DNA from: Planctomycetota bacterium
GTDB taxonomy: Bacteria; Planctomycetota; Planctomycetia; Planctomycetales; Planctomycetaceae
Direction of reading: 5' to 3'
Assembly: GCA_003388505.1 (NCBI GenBank)
Contig: QQVO01000042.1
Location: 1-51,853, forward strand
Length of the DNA: 51,853 nt
Part shown: in pieces, positions 24,810 to 33,422 of the stretch
Layout: every line of letters starts with the position of its first letter
Position numbering within the stretch: position 1 is the stretch's first letter
The notes under the pieces: model-generated
Seen by the model: the letters and a program-made list of their open reading frames with translations, nothing else
What the model was told of the DNA's origin: nothing
The model's database searches: none
Made by a program: the position numbers and the translations under genes

Positions 24810-26195
24810 TCAACTCGTTCCGGCCTCAGCGGAGGCTCCTCCGCTGTGCTCATGCTCGTGCACCAGTTCACGCATCTCGAAAATGGAAATCATCGGCAGC
24901 AACCGGATGAACAGAAACAGCAGCGCGGCGAACAGGCCGATCGTGCCGAGGTAAGTCGACCAGTCCCAGAACGTCGGTTCGTACATCCCCCACGACGAGG
25001 GGAGAAAATCACGGTGCAGACTGGTCACGACGATGACATAACGCTCCAGCCACATCCCGATGTTGATCACGATCGCAATGAAGAACAGCGGCAGCGGCCT
25101 GGCGCGGACGCTCTTGAACCACAGCAGTTGCGGAATGAGGATGTTGCAGCCAATCAGCGCCCAGTACGACCAGGCGTAGGGGCCGAACATGCGGTTGAGC
25201 AGCATGAATTCCTCGAGCTGGTGGCCGCCGTACCAGGCCAGGAAGTGCTCCATCAGATATCCGTAAGCGACGACGAGGCCGCTGGCGAGCATCACCTTCG
25301 CCATGTTGTCGAGATGGCGGTCGGTGACGAAATTCTGCAGGCGATAGACGGCTCGCAGCGGGATCGAGAGCGTAAGCACCATCGCGAAACCTGAGTAAAT
25401 CGCCCCCGCCACGAAGTAGGGCGGAAACACGGTGGCATGCCAGCCCGGCAATATCGAAATGGCGAAATCGTAGCTGACGATCGTGTGGACCGAGATGACG
25501 AGCGGCGTGGCGAGCCCGGCCAGCAGCAGATAGGCCGACTGATAGCGCTTCCAGTGACGCGCCGATCCGCGCCACCCCATCGCAAGGAAGCCGTAGATGA
25601 TCCGTCCGCGACCGGTCCTCGACCGGTCCCGCAGCGTCGCCAGGTCGGGGATGAGCCCCACGTACCAGAACATCAGTGAGACGGTGGCGTACGTCCCCAC
25701 GGCGAAAAAATCCCAGATGAGCGGGCTGCGGAACTGCGGCCACATGCCGGTCGTGCTGGGATACGGAATGAACCAGAAGAAGAACTGCGGCCGCCCCATG
25801 TGCAGCAGAGGGAAGAGGCCGGCGCACGCCACGGCGAAGAGCGTCATCGCTTCCGCGAAACGGTTGATGGACGTCCGCCATTCCTGCCGGAACAGCAGCA
25901 GGATCGCCGAAATCAGCGTGCCGGCGTGTCCGATTCCGATCCACCACACGAAGTTGACGATCGCGAACCCCCAACCGACCGGTTGATTGATGCCCCAGAT
26001 GCCCACGCCTTTGGCGAACAGCCAGCCGACGCTCACCAGCAACAGCATCACGAGCAGGAACGAGACGAGAAACCCGGCCCACCAACCGCGCGGAGGCCCC
26101 TCGGTGAGCACAATCGCGCTGATCTGCTGAGAGACGGAGCGCACCGTCTGCCGCGGCTCAGTCGACGGATCGGATTGGACGTGCGTGTCGGTCAT
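24810..26195 (-). CDS. actC: Alternative complex III subunit ActC (NrfD-like quinol-oxidising subunit)
   Basis: The 461-residue protein is an NrfD/PolysulfidE reductase-type membrane subunit with about ten helices. Family segments seen include WGFAIVNFVWWIGIGHAGTL, HMGRPQFFFWFIPYPSTTGM, SYDFAISILPGWHATVFPPY and DRHLDNMAKVMLASGLVVAY. In ACIII it forms the quinol-binding site next to ActB. ATG 26195 (MTDTHVQSD) was chosen; the in-frame extension to 26243 runs into the palindrome between actB and actC and is unlikely. A cytoplasmic tail rich in Glu and His ends the protein. Confidence 0.94.
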   Translation of the reverse strand: MTDTHVQSDPSTEPRQTVRSVSQQISAIVLTEGPPRGWWAGFLVSFLLVMLLLVSVGWLFAKGVGIWGINQPVGWGFAIVNFVWWIGIGHAGTLISAILLLFRQEWRTSINRFAEAMTLFAVACAGLFPLLHMGRPQFFFWFIPYPSTTGMWPQFRSPLIWDFFAVGTYATVSLMFWYVGLIPDLATLRDRSRTGRGRIIYGFLAMGWRGSARHWKRYQSAYLLLAGLATPLVISVHTIVSYDFAISILPGWHATVFPPYFVAGAIYSGFAMVLTLSIPLRAVYRLQNFVTDRHLDNMAKVMLASGLVVAYGYLMEHFLAWYGGHQLEEFMLLNRMFGPYAWSYWALIGCNILIPQLLWFKSVRARPLPLFFIAIVINIGMWLERYVIVVTSLHRDFLPSSWGMYEPTFWDWSTYLGTIGLFAALLFLFIRLLPMISIFEMRELVHEHEHSGGASAEAGTS

Positions 26196-26229
26196 CGGAC
26201 TCGTCCGCGGTGCGCGCGGTTTGCACACG

Positions 26230-26251
26230 CCCACGGGTTGCAACCCGTGGG
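26230..26251. promoter_or_regulatory. 22-bp perfect palindrome between actB and actC
   Basis: CCCACGGGTT (26230-26239) and AACCCGTGGG (26242-26251) are exact complements around GC. In the transcript it lies ten bases after the actB stop and 35 bases before the actC ATG. It may act as an mRNA-stabilising or processing hairpin that sets the actB:actC ratio, or as a protein-binding site. There is no T-run after it, so it is not a normal terminator. Confidence 0.55.
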
Positions 26252-26261
26252 CTTTCGTGCA

Positions 26262-29200
26262 TCAGTGTTCCTCTTCAGGATCAGAGTCTTCGTGGAATTT
26301 CAACGCGGCGAGTGGATTGCGGACCGCGGCGAGGTACGTCGTCCGCGGCCGCGTGCCTTCCCCTTCCAGCAAACCGTAATTGAGCGCGCCGGCCTTCAGT
26401 TTCGAAACCCGGCTGTCAGGATCGTTGACGTTGCCGAACGTGATCGCCTGCGCGGGACAGGCCGACTGGCAGGCCGTCACGACTTCGCCGTCGGCGATCG
26501 GCCGGCCCTCCAACTGCGACTGGATGCGGGCCGCGCTGATCCGCTGCACGCAGTAAGTACACTTCTCCATCACGCCGCGGCTGCGGACCGTGACGTCGGG
26601 ATTCTGCAGCAGGTGCAACACCGGCAGCTCGCGCGTCTCTGCGGTGTAGTCGAGGAAGTTGAAACGCCGCACTTTGTACGGGCAGTTGTTGGAGCAGTAC
26701 CGCGTGCCGACGCAGCGGTTGTAGGTCATCTCGTTGAGGCCCTCGTCGCTGTGCGTGGTCGCGGCCACGGGGCAGACCACTTCGCAGGGAGCGTGCTCGC
26801 AGTGCATGCAGGGCACCGGCTGGTGATACACCTCCGGGTTTTCCAGCAGCTTGTCGGGAACGTCCCCCTCGAAGGACGTCGTCGAATGCGCGGAGAAATA
26901 CGTGTCGACGCGAATCCAGTGCATCTCCCGTCCGCGGGCGACCTCTTCCGGGCCAACCACCGGAATATTGTTCTCCGACTGGCAGGCGATCACGCAGGCG
27001 TTGCAGCCGGTGCAGGCGGTGAGGTCGATCGCCATCCCCCACTGATTCCCTTCCCATTCGCGATCCGGATAGAACGATGGAGGATCCCCCTCGTAATCGT
27101 GGTGACCCGGGGGGTGCATGAACGGCGGATGCTCGGGATGTTCCTCGTACTCTGTGAGGGTGCCGGACCGGACGAGATGCCGGTTCTCCATCAGAAAATG
27201 ATTCTGCGCACTGGGCAGTTCCCTGCGCTCGCCGGTCGGTGTGATCGATGCGCCGTGAGCACTCCACCGCGCATCGCTGGTGCGAAGCGGATAAACGTTC
27301 ACGCCGACGCCGTTTCCGACGCGGCCGGCGCGGGTGCGACCGTTCCCATAGTGCAGGGTGACCGACTGCGGCGGATGGCCGGGGACGATCCAGACCGGCA
27401 TTTCCAGCGACCCGTCCCCCAGGGCAATCTGCACGACGTCGCCGTCCTGCAATCCGTGTTGTTTCGAGAGCGCGGGGCTGATGAGCGCGGCGTTCCCCCA
27501 GGTGAGCTTGGTGAACGGCTTGGGAAGTTCCTGCAGCCAGGCGTTGTTTGCGAACCGGCCGTCGAAGAGCGACGGGTCGGGGCGGAAAATCAAATCAATC
27601 CGATCGGCCACACTGCCGGACGAATCTTCCCCGGATTGACCGAGCGCGTCCGTCCACTCCCCGGTGAGCGAGACGTCGACCGTTTCAAACGCCGTGTCGG
27701 GAACAACTCCGTCGTGGACCGCTCTCTTCCAGAATTCTTCGAAGCCGTCTGCCCCGCGCTGTTCGCGCCAGTAAGCGCGCACCGCGTCGTAGCTGGAACC
27801 CGCGCCCTCGTCGAGAAGGACGCCCAGGATCTCGCAGGGCGAATGATTGTTGTACAGCGGCCGGATGAGCGGCTGAATGATCGTCGCCGTGCCGTCTTCA
27901 CTTCGCACGTCGCCCCACATCTCCAGCGGATGCGTGAGCGGCACATGCCACTCGCAGCCCGCCGCCGTTTCGTCGACATACAGACCGACGTGCGCCGTGA
28001 AAGAGACTTCGTGCAGAGCGCCGGCGAAATCGAGTTCGGCCGGCGCGTCAAACACGGGGTTGCCGTCGAGTATGACCAGCGTTTCGACGTCGCCCGCCCG
28101 CATGTCGTCCACCAATGCGGCGATGCCGCCGTCCTCCGGAACACGCGCGACCGGTTCCGTGAAAGTGACGGTCTTGCCCAGGTTCCCCAGTTGCGAATTG
28201 ATCGCGTGCGCGAGGGCGTGGATCTCCGGCGGCTGAGCTTCGCCGACCATCACGACGCAACGGCCCGCCAGGCGTTTCAATTCGTCCGCCACAACGCTCA
28301 GCCACGCCTCGGGAACTCCGATCGGCGGCGCGGAGTCACCGACGCCCTCCACGCCGAGTTGAACAGCGAGCGCTTTGAGATACTGACCGACCTCACGCGG
28401 CCGCAACGGGAGGCGATTGTCGGCGGCCGCTCCGGTGAGCGTGGGCGTGCTTTCGACGACCAGCAGACGATTCATGTCGCGCGGCCCGTCGCCGGGACTC
28501 GTGCGGCGGCGATCGGCGAATTCACGCGAGAGCCGGAGCCGGGCCGGGCCGCCTGTGAGAAAGTCGTCGTCAATGGAGAGAATGAGGTCCGCTTCCGAAA
28601 GGTGATAGCGGGCCTCAACCGCTTGACCGAACGCCAGCCGCGCGCCTGCAGCACTGTTGTCGCGACCGACCGGTTCGTAAACGTGCCAGCGTGCCTCCGG
28701 GAATGATTCCTGAAGGCGCTGCAACTGGTTCAACAGTGTGGGGGAGGTGATCGACTGCGTCAGAATCCGCAGTCCGGCCCCTTTCTGTTGTCGGTGAGTG
28801 ACGATCTGCGGCTGCAAGTGACCGACAAACTCCTCCCAGTTGCTGATCTCCCCATTCTGCAGCACGACCTGCGAGCGGTCAGGGTCGTACAGACCCAGCA
28901 CGCTTGCCTGGGCGTAGATGTCGGTCGAACCGGCGTTGACGGGATGCTCCGGGTTGCCTTCGACCTTCGTCGGCCGGCCCTGATGGCTCTCCACGAGAAC
29001 GCCGGTCGCGAATCCGCCCAGGGGAACAGCCGACGCAAAGTGGAGCGGCTGACCCGGCACAATGTGCTCGGGGCTCTCCACATAGGGAACGATCGACTCT
29101 TCCGGTTGGGTGCAGCCGTGTAGCCCGGCCAGCGCCACAGAAGCGCCCATCAGCTTGAGGAAGTCCCGCCGGTTCGCGGCGTCCGACCAGACCGACGCAT

Positions 29201-29312
29201 CGACCGGAAACTCCCGCTCAACCGCCTGCCGGAAAGTTTCCGACTGTGCGAGTTCGTCGAGAGAACGCCACGTGTGACGAGTTCTGTCCGCTGTGTCGGT
29301 TGCGTTATTCAC
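26262..29312 (-). CDS. actB: Alternative complex III subunit ActB (molybdopterin-oxidoreductase-like, with iron-sulfur domain)
   Basis: The 1016-residue protein is exported by the Tat route (NRRDFLKLMGASVALAGLHG, twin Arg 48-49) and probably lipidated at C67. The N-terminal two thirds resemble molybdopterin oxidoreductases but in ACIII bind no molybdenum cofactor. The C-terminal third has ferredoxin-like cysteine groups (CTGCNACVIAC, CMHCEHAPCEVVC, CVGTRYCSNNC, CTYC and CQSACPAQAI), expected to hold three 4Fe-4S and one 3Fe-4S cluster. It accepts electrons from quinol via ActC and passes them to haems of ActA. The start is GTG 29312. It is the second gene of the operon. Confidence 0.95.
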   Translation of the reverse strand: MNNATDTADRTRHTWRSLDELAQSETFRQAVEREFPVDASVWSDAANRRDFLKLMGASVALAGLHGCTQPEESIVPYVESPEHIVPGQPLHFASAVPLGGFATGVLVESHQGRPTKVEGNPEHPVNAGSTDIYAQASVLGLYDPDRSQVVLQNGEISNWEEFVGHLQPQIVTHRQQKGAGLRILTQSITSPTLLNQLQRLQESFPEARWHVYEPVGRDNSAAGARLAFGQAVEARYHLSEADLILSIDDDFLTGGPARLRLSREFADRRRTSPGDGPRDMNRLLVVESTPTLTGAAADNRLPLRPREVGQYLKALAVQLGVEGVGDSAPPIGVPEAWLSVVADELKRLAGRCVVMVGEAQPPEIHALAHAINSQLGNLGKTVTFTEPVARVPEDGGIAALVDDMRAGDVETLVILDGNPVFDAPAELDFAGALHEVSFTAHVGLYVDETAAGCEWHVPLTHPLEMWGDVRSEDGTATIIQPLIRPLYNNHSPCEILGVLLDEGAGSSYDAVRAYWREQRGADGFEEFWKRAVHDGVVPDTAFETVDVSLTGEWTDALGQSGEDSSGSVADRIDLIFRPDPSLFDGRFANNAWLQELPKPFTKLTWGNAALISPALSKQHGLQDGDVVQIALGDGSLEMPVWIVPGHPPQSVTLHYGNGRTRAGRVGNGVGVNVYPLRTSDARWSAHGASITPTGERRELPSAQNHFLMENRHLVRSGTLTEYEEHPEHPPFMHPPGHHDYEGDPPSFYPDREWEGNQWGMAIDLTACTGCNACVIACQSENNIPVVGPEEVARGREMHWIRVDTYFSAHSTTSFEGDVPDKLLENPEVYHQPVPCMHCEHAPCEVVCPVAATTHSDEGLNEMTYNRCVGTRYCSNNCPYKVRRFNFLDYTAETRELPVLHLLQNPDVTVRSRGVMEKCTYCVQRISAARIQSQLEGRPIADGEVVTACQSACPAQAITFGNVNDPDSRVSKLKAGALNYGLLEGEGTRPRTTYLAAVRNPLAALKFHEDSDPEEEH

Positions 29313-29339
29313 AGTTGAAGTCAGTCAGGGATCGATTTG

Positions 29340-29450
29340 CCGGATGCACGCCGGATGCACGAATGTCGAAACGGAATCAGCGGATGTTGGCTCGTTGCGT
29401 CGGATGAATCGCACTTTGGAATCGTTTCGTCATCTGAATTTCGACATTCG
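29340..29450. repeat. Repeats in the actA-actB spacer
   Basis: The 148-bp gap contains a tandem 11-bp repeat (CCGGATGCACG at 29340-29350 and 29351-29361). It also has a perfect 12-bp inverted pair, CGAATGTCGAAA at 29360-29371 and TTTCGACATTCG at 29439-29450. In the actA-actB transcript the pair could close a long stem-loop. All other act genes are tightly packed, so this gap is an exception. Confidence 0.6.
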
Positions 29451-29460
29451 CCATTCCTCA

Positions 29461-30108
29461 TCACCGGTGACAGGTCGAACAGTCGGTCTTGCTCTCGATG
29501 CCGTGCAGGGCTGCGAGTTCCTCACCGGTGGGAGTTGATTCGTCCGGTTCCCAGTCGAACGCGAAGACGTCCTCGCTCGGCCGCAGAAAGACTTCCGGGT
29601 TGCGGTGACATTCGAGGCACCACTGCATGTGCAGCGTCTCCTCGCGGTACATCAGGGGCATCTCGTCGACCCTGCCGTGACAGGTCTCGCAGGCGACGCC
29701 TTGCCGCACGTGGATCGCGTGGTTGAAATAGGCGTAATCCGGCAGGTCGTGCACTCGGTTCCACGCCAGCGGCTCGCCGGTCCGGTAGCTCTCGCGCACC
29801 GGTTCCAGCATCGGGCTGTCGGCCCACAACACGGAGTGGCAGTCCATGCAGACGTCGGTGGAGGGGAGGCCGGCGAATGCCTCCGTTTCGACCGATCGGT
29901 GGCAGTAACGGCAGTCGATGCCGACGTCTCCCACGTGATGCTGATGGCTGAAGGGCACCGGCTGCACGCGAACGACGCCGACCTCCGTCGCGTACGGCGA
30001 GCGGACGATCGCCGCCCCGACTCCCACCGCAGCCATGACGAAGAACACCGCCCCGAAGATGCTCACTCGGGAGATCGTGTTCATGCTGGGATGAAAGATC
30101 TGCGGCAT
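29461..30108 (-). CDS. actA: Alternative complex III subunit ActA (pentahaem cytochrome c)
   Basis: The 215-residue protein has an N-terminal membrane helix (VSIFGAVFFVMAAVGVGAAI) and five CxxCH haem sites at residues 66-70, 87-91, 140-144, 164-168 and 210-214, with further His residues for bis-His ligation (FSHQHH, FNHAIH). ActA forms the haem wire of ACIII together with ActE. It is the first gene of the twelve-gene respiratory block, so the promoter should lie in 30109-30302. AAGGA is only a few bases from the ATG at 30108, so the ATG eight codons further in (30084) is a possible alternative. Confidence 0.95.
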   Translation of the reverse strand: MPQIFHPSMNTISRVSIFGAVFFVMAAVGVGAAIVRSPYATEVGVVRVQPVPFSHQHHVGDVGIDCRYCHRSVETEAFAGLPSTDVCMDCHSVLWADSPMLEPVRESYRTGEPLAWNRVHDLPDYAYFNHAIHVRQGVACETCHGRVDEMPLMYREETLHMQWCLECHRNPEVFLRPSEDVFAFDWEPDESTPTGEELAALHGIESKTDCSTCHR

Positions 30109-30302
30109 CGTCCTTCTCAGCAGTTTCGAGCAGCCGTGCTGCGGAGCCCTGAAAGCGACTTTCGGGAAAGCGTCACGTCTTGCTGGATCATATCCACATC
30201 GCGTTGATTACAAGGGCAAATCCTCCGCGGAGCGCTCCGTTCAGAAGAGTGAGAGTCCTCGTTCCCGACTCTGGAAACTCCGTTTCCGGCTCGTGCGGAT
30301 CG

Positions 30303-30551
30303 TCAATTTCGTGCCGTTTCGCCCGCCCCCGGGAACTCTTGTTCGATCGCCTGCCGCAAGGCCTCCACGCCGATATCGTCCGGCAGTTGCTGCAGAAAAA
30401 TCAGCCCGCGGCCGGCCGGCACCTCGTACACAGCCTGCGCGGTTTCCAACCGGAGGCGACGGTTCGCCGGCGACTCGGTCTCGATGTCGGTGGCTGTCAC
30501 GCCTTCGCCGCCGACGATTCGCTTCAGTTCTTCTTCGACGCGCGGATCCAT
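30303..30551 (-). CDS. Small conserved-looking protein, unknown function
   Basis: The 82-residue soluble acidic protein (MDPRVEEELKRIVGGEGVTA...) is predicted to mix alpha and beta structure, with AVYEVPAGRGLIFLQQLPDD in the centre. No family was recognised. The ATG at 30551 has GGAGG eight bases upstream, and third codon positions are GC-rich, which supports real coding. It lies 195 bp upstream of actA on the same strand and might be co-transcribed with it, but nothing links its sequence to respiration. Confidence 0.65.
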   Translation of the reverse strand: MDPRVEEELKRIVGGEGVTATDIETESPANRRLRLETAQAVYEVPAGRGLIFLQQLPDDIGVEALRQAIEQEFPGAGETARN

Positions 30552-30965
30552 CTCGCCCCTCCGTTTGCATTACAGAACAGATCGCTCGCATGCCCATCGG
30601 GCGGACTCGACCCTAACGAATCTTTCGAATCCGCGGCTCATGGTCGGCCCGAAGGGAGTCTGGGGCATTCCCTGAAATCCGCACTGCGCACGCAACTCAA
30701 CGAAGTCGGGTCCGCGCTGCGGATTACGAACGGCCGTCGACCTTCGGTCGCAACAGTGTAGCCGACTCGCTCCGTCGAGTCGGCCGGCATCACGCTCCCG
30801 CGTGTCAGGCCGCATCCCCAGCCTATGGACACCGGACCAATCACAAGTCGAAATCGGGGAGCGCTGATTGATAGAGCGCACGCACGACTCGCGGAGCGAG
30901 TCGCCTACATTGTCGCCGACTCGCGCCACGGAACTTCTCCGTGACTCCGTGGTGAAGAATCCGCT
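30552..30965. other. 414-bp spacer dominated by a repeat element
   Basis: No gene is supported here. The main content is the 161-bp GACTCG element at 30753-30913, preceded by GACCTTCGGTC (a UUCG-loop hairpin) and followed by CCACGGAACTTCTCCGTG and CTCCGTGGTG, which form short inverted pairs next to the CHAD stop. Confidence 0.6.
30753..30913 (+). repeat. 161-bp element with inverted ends, GACTCG family, copy B
   Basis: The left end reads ACAGTGTAGCCGACTCGCTC and the right end, reverse complemented, ACAATGTAGGCGACTCGCTC, so the element has inverted ends of about 29 bp. Each end is itself a hairpin (CCGACTCG/CGAGTCGG at 30762-30783, CGACTCG/CGAGTCG at 30885-30903). A copy of exactly the same length with the same ends is at 41415-41575. 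There is no open frame inside, so it would be a non-autonomous (MITE- or REP-doublet-like) element. Confidence 0.75.
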
Positions 30966-31916
30966 CTAAGCCGTCACGAGTTCAGGTGCGTGCCGCGCCT
31001 TCGGTCTGACGTCTGTCTCCCTGCGCCACGCCTTCCAGTAAATCCGCTGACGTCTGCAATAATGCTTTTCCTTCTCAGCGTAGATCCGCGCCCCGAGCGT
31101 GCGCGCTTGTGTCCTCAGTTCCACCTGCCGCTGATTGATCAATCCGATCAGCGACTGAATCGTCCGCTCCTCGCCAAAGTTGTCCGGTCTCTCGAGCAGC
31201 GTCCGCCGCAGGATCGAGAGGTCATGGTCGTCGCCGAGCAAGTCCGAAAGCAGGTCTGCTGCGTCGCGGCGCGCCTTCTGCGGACCTTCCCAGGTGAGCC
31301 GCAGCAGCCGCATGTGGTACCAGTGATACTTGGTCCGCTTCCGCCACTCGTGAAAGCTTTCGGTCTGCGGATCCTCAAACGCCTTTCGCATCGTCATGCG
31401 CCCGCGCGCGTAAGTCTTCCGCAGCCCGCCTTCCACAGCGTCGAATTCGTCGTCCTTGACGCGCCAGGCGGCGACCCGCTCGCGGCCCTCCAGCAACAGT
31501 TCCCGGAATTCGTCGAGTCGCTCGCGCAGTCCGACTTCGTCCTCGGCGATCCGTCTCCGGCGGTCCGTCAGTTCCCGGCGCACTTCAGCGATCTCTCGTT
31601 CGTCGATCTGATCCTGGAAGTGCTCCGTTAAATCGTCGAACGTCTCGACCAGCGCCTGCGCGTCCCGAACGTAAGACAGGGGACGCGCCGCGTCGCGATA
31701 CCATGCGTTCTCCCGTTTGTAGGTCGCTTCAAATTTCGGGCGGACCAGACGAATCAGGCCGCGAATTTTCTTGCAGCGTTTCCGCACCTGGTGCACGGTC
31801 TCATGGCGGCCGACCTCGTCGTCATCGAGTTCGTCGATCGCCTTGTCGATCTGTTCGCGGGCGATGCGCTGGATTCCTTCCTGCACCAATTCGCCGGGAA
31901 GGATTCGGTAGGCCAT
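30966..31916 (-). CDS. CHAD domain protein
   Basis: The 316-residue, helix-rich protein contains the CHAD domain (conserved histidine alpha-helical domain), which binds polyphosphate. Conserved segments are VGRHETVHQVRKRCKKIRGL, YKRENAWYRDAARPLSYVRD, FHEWRKRTKYHWYHMRLLRL and LLGDDHDLSILRRTL, with the basic and His residues that line the anionic groove. AGGAG seven bases before ATG 31916 supports the start. It lies 178 bp downstream of a CYTH gene, the classic partner, so the two probably act on or bind polyphosphate together. Confidence 0.93.
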   Translation of the reverse strand: MAYRILPGELVQEGIQRIAREQIDKAIDELDDDEVGRHETVHQVRKRCKKIRGLIRLVRPKFEATYKRENAWYRDAARPLSYVRDAQALVETFDDLTEHFQDQIDEREIAEVRRELTDRRRRIAEDEVGLRERLDEFRELLLEGRERVAAWRVKDDEFDAVEGGLRKTYARGRMTMRKAFEDPQTESFHEWRKRTKYHWYHMRLLRLTWEGPQKARRDAADLLSDLLGDDHDLSILRRTLLERPDNFGEERTIQSLIGLINQRQVELRTQARTLGARIYAEKEKHYCRRQRIYWKAWRRETDVRPKARHAPELVTA

Positions 31917-32094
31917 GCTGACGTTTCTCCTGTTTACGCGGGACGGCGCTCAGCGAAACGGGCGCAACGGGCGCAACGATCAGACCGTTCGCTATAGACC
32001 TTTGCGAATGAGTGTTGGCGGTCTGTCTCGCGGGTTCTCGCGCTCGATAATGCAAAAAACCGCTCGACGCGGACACAGGGTAGAGCGATTCGCT

Positions 32095-32559
32095 CTAACT
32101 CCATTCCGAATACGGGTGTGAGACGAGGTTGGCGTTGAAGTAACGGGGATCGTCTGTGACCTCGTCTCCCACCCAGGACGGACGGGCGAAGTCCTGGTCC
32201 TCGCTCTCCAGTTCCACTTCCGCGATCACCAGCCCGGCGTTTTCCCCTCCGAATTCGTCCACTTCCCAGATCAGGCCTTCATGCTCGACTCGATGCCGCG
32301 TCTTTTCGATCAGCGGGCGCTCGCAGAGACTGTCCAGCATTTTTTCAGCGTCTTCAAACGGAACGGGGTATTCGTACTCCGCGCGGGATGCTCCCTCGGT
32401 CTCTCCCTTGATGGTGAGACAGGCGATGTTGCCGGCCGTGCGGACGCGAACCGTCCGTTCCTTCGCCGTGTTCAGATACCCCTGCCGGTAGGGCGTTCCC
32501 TCAGCCTGCCGCCAGTCCGTCCCCCTCACCAGGAATTTGCGTTCAATCTCCAGCGGCAT
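32095..32559 (-). CDS. CYTH domain protein (triphosphate tunnel metalloenzyme)
   Basis: The 154-residue protein opens with the family signature EIERKFLV (residues 4-11, ExExK) and continues through TVRVRTAGNIACLTIKGE, IEKTRHRVEHEGLIWEVDEF and LVIAEVELESED. These alternating charged strands build the eight-stranded tunnel. Single-domain bacterial CYTH proteins are usually inorganic triphosphatases; adenylate cyclase or thiamine triphosphatase activity is possible but less likely. GGAGG precedes the ATG by seven bases. The start overlaps the preceding gene by 17 bp, so the two are coupled. Confidence 0.93.
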   Translation of the reverse strand: MPLEIERKFLVRGTDWRQAEGTPYRQGYLNTAKERTVRVRTAGNIACLTIKGETEGASRAEYEYPVPFEDAEKMLDSLCERPLIEKTRHRVEHEGLIWEVDEFGGENAGLVIAEVELESEDQDFARPSWVGDEVTDDPRYFNANLVSHPYSEWS

Positions 32560-33169
32560 GTTTCGCCTCCCGCGGCCAGGGCTCCAAACCCATGATGCGT
32601 CGGATCACACAGGGATAGTTCACGTTTTCATAGTCCGTCAGCCCGAGTCTGTCCAACATCGCCAAAACGTCCTGCTTCTCTGCTGACTCGACCGCCACAG
32701 ACTGGATCGCCGCTCCGTTCACCAGCACCTCGTCGAACTCGCTGAGGCAACGGCCTGCGGTGAATCGAAATCGCCGTTTGAAGACGCGGGCCTGCCACAG
32801 ATCGCGACTCGCCCCCACGATCTCCTCGAGAATCTGATCCGACGAATAGGAGGCGCGACTCAGTTCAAAACCTGCGGCACCCAGCGCCGGGAGAACCTCA
32901 GATTCGAGAAACTCGCGCGCCACGGGAAAGCTCGCTTCCGCAGCGGGCGCCCAGCGCTCGAGTCGGTCCGTGCGATCGAGGAGCCGCTTGACTTCGATCC
33001 GCCCGTCACGATGCTTGATATTGTGCCCCTGCATCGGCCGCGAGAGCAGGTACGTCTCTGCGCTCTCGCTGATCTGCGAGCAGATGCGATCCCCGCGCAT
33101 GCTGTCCACAACGCGCCCGAACGACTGTGCGAACGCACGGAATTCGAACCTCGCGGGGGTTTCACTCAT
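32543..33169 (-). CDS. CYTH-like protein, divergent, unknown function
   Basis: The 208-residue soluble protein begins MSETPARFEFRAFAQSFGRV and contains ETYLLSRPMQGHNIKHRDGR followed by IEVKRLL. This arrangement (a start strand with charged residues, then 'NIKIRDGxxDIK') resembles remote CYTH-fold proteins, but the ExExK signature is not present. A degenerate triphosphate-tunnel role is inferred mainly from its operon with a CYTH and a CHAD gene. ATG 33169 was chosen; the upstream in-frame GTG-type extension to 33214 has no binding site. Confidence 0.6.
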   Translation of the reverse strand: MSETPARFEFRAFAQSFGRVVDSMRGDRICSQISESAETYLLSRPMQGHNIKHRDGRIEVKRLLDRTDRLERWAPAAEASFPVAREFLESEVLPALGAAGFELSRASYSSDQILEEIVGASRDLWQARVFKRRFRFTAGRCLSEFDEVLVNGAAIQSVAVESAEKQDVLAMLDRLGLTDYENVNYPCVIRRIMGLEPWPREAKHAAGD

Positions 33170-33422
33170 ACTGCTGTTGCTCGCGTTGAATCGAAGTGTC
33201 CGGGATGGGCGCACGGTGGACGCTCACGTGAGTCTTGCTGAAGTCCGTGACGCATGAAACGGGAGGCGACTGGGGCTTCGCATGGGTGAATCCCCCATGC
33301 CATTCGCCCGAACACGGCCCAACTTGAAAACCGACGCGGCGGGCTATCCTTTACATACATCAGTACGGAAACACAAAGGTGGGTGAACGGCCAGCGTCCG
33401 CCCGCCGCAGCAGAATCGGAGT

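Noticed and set aside
26230-26251. Intrinsic terminator between actB and actC
   Set aside because: The stem is perfect, but no T-run follows in the direction of transcription, and termination here would cut the operon.
25800-28706. A 968-codon open frame on the plus strand
   Set aside because: It lies opposite actB. The translation is Arg/His/Val-rich, has no domain signature and no ribosome binding site, and is a shadow of the GC-rich codon pattern of the real gene.
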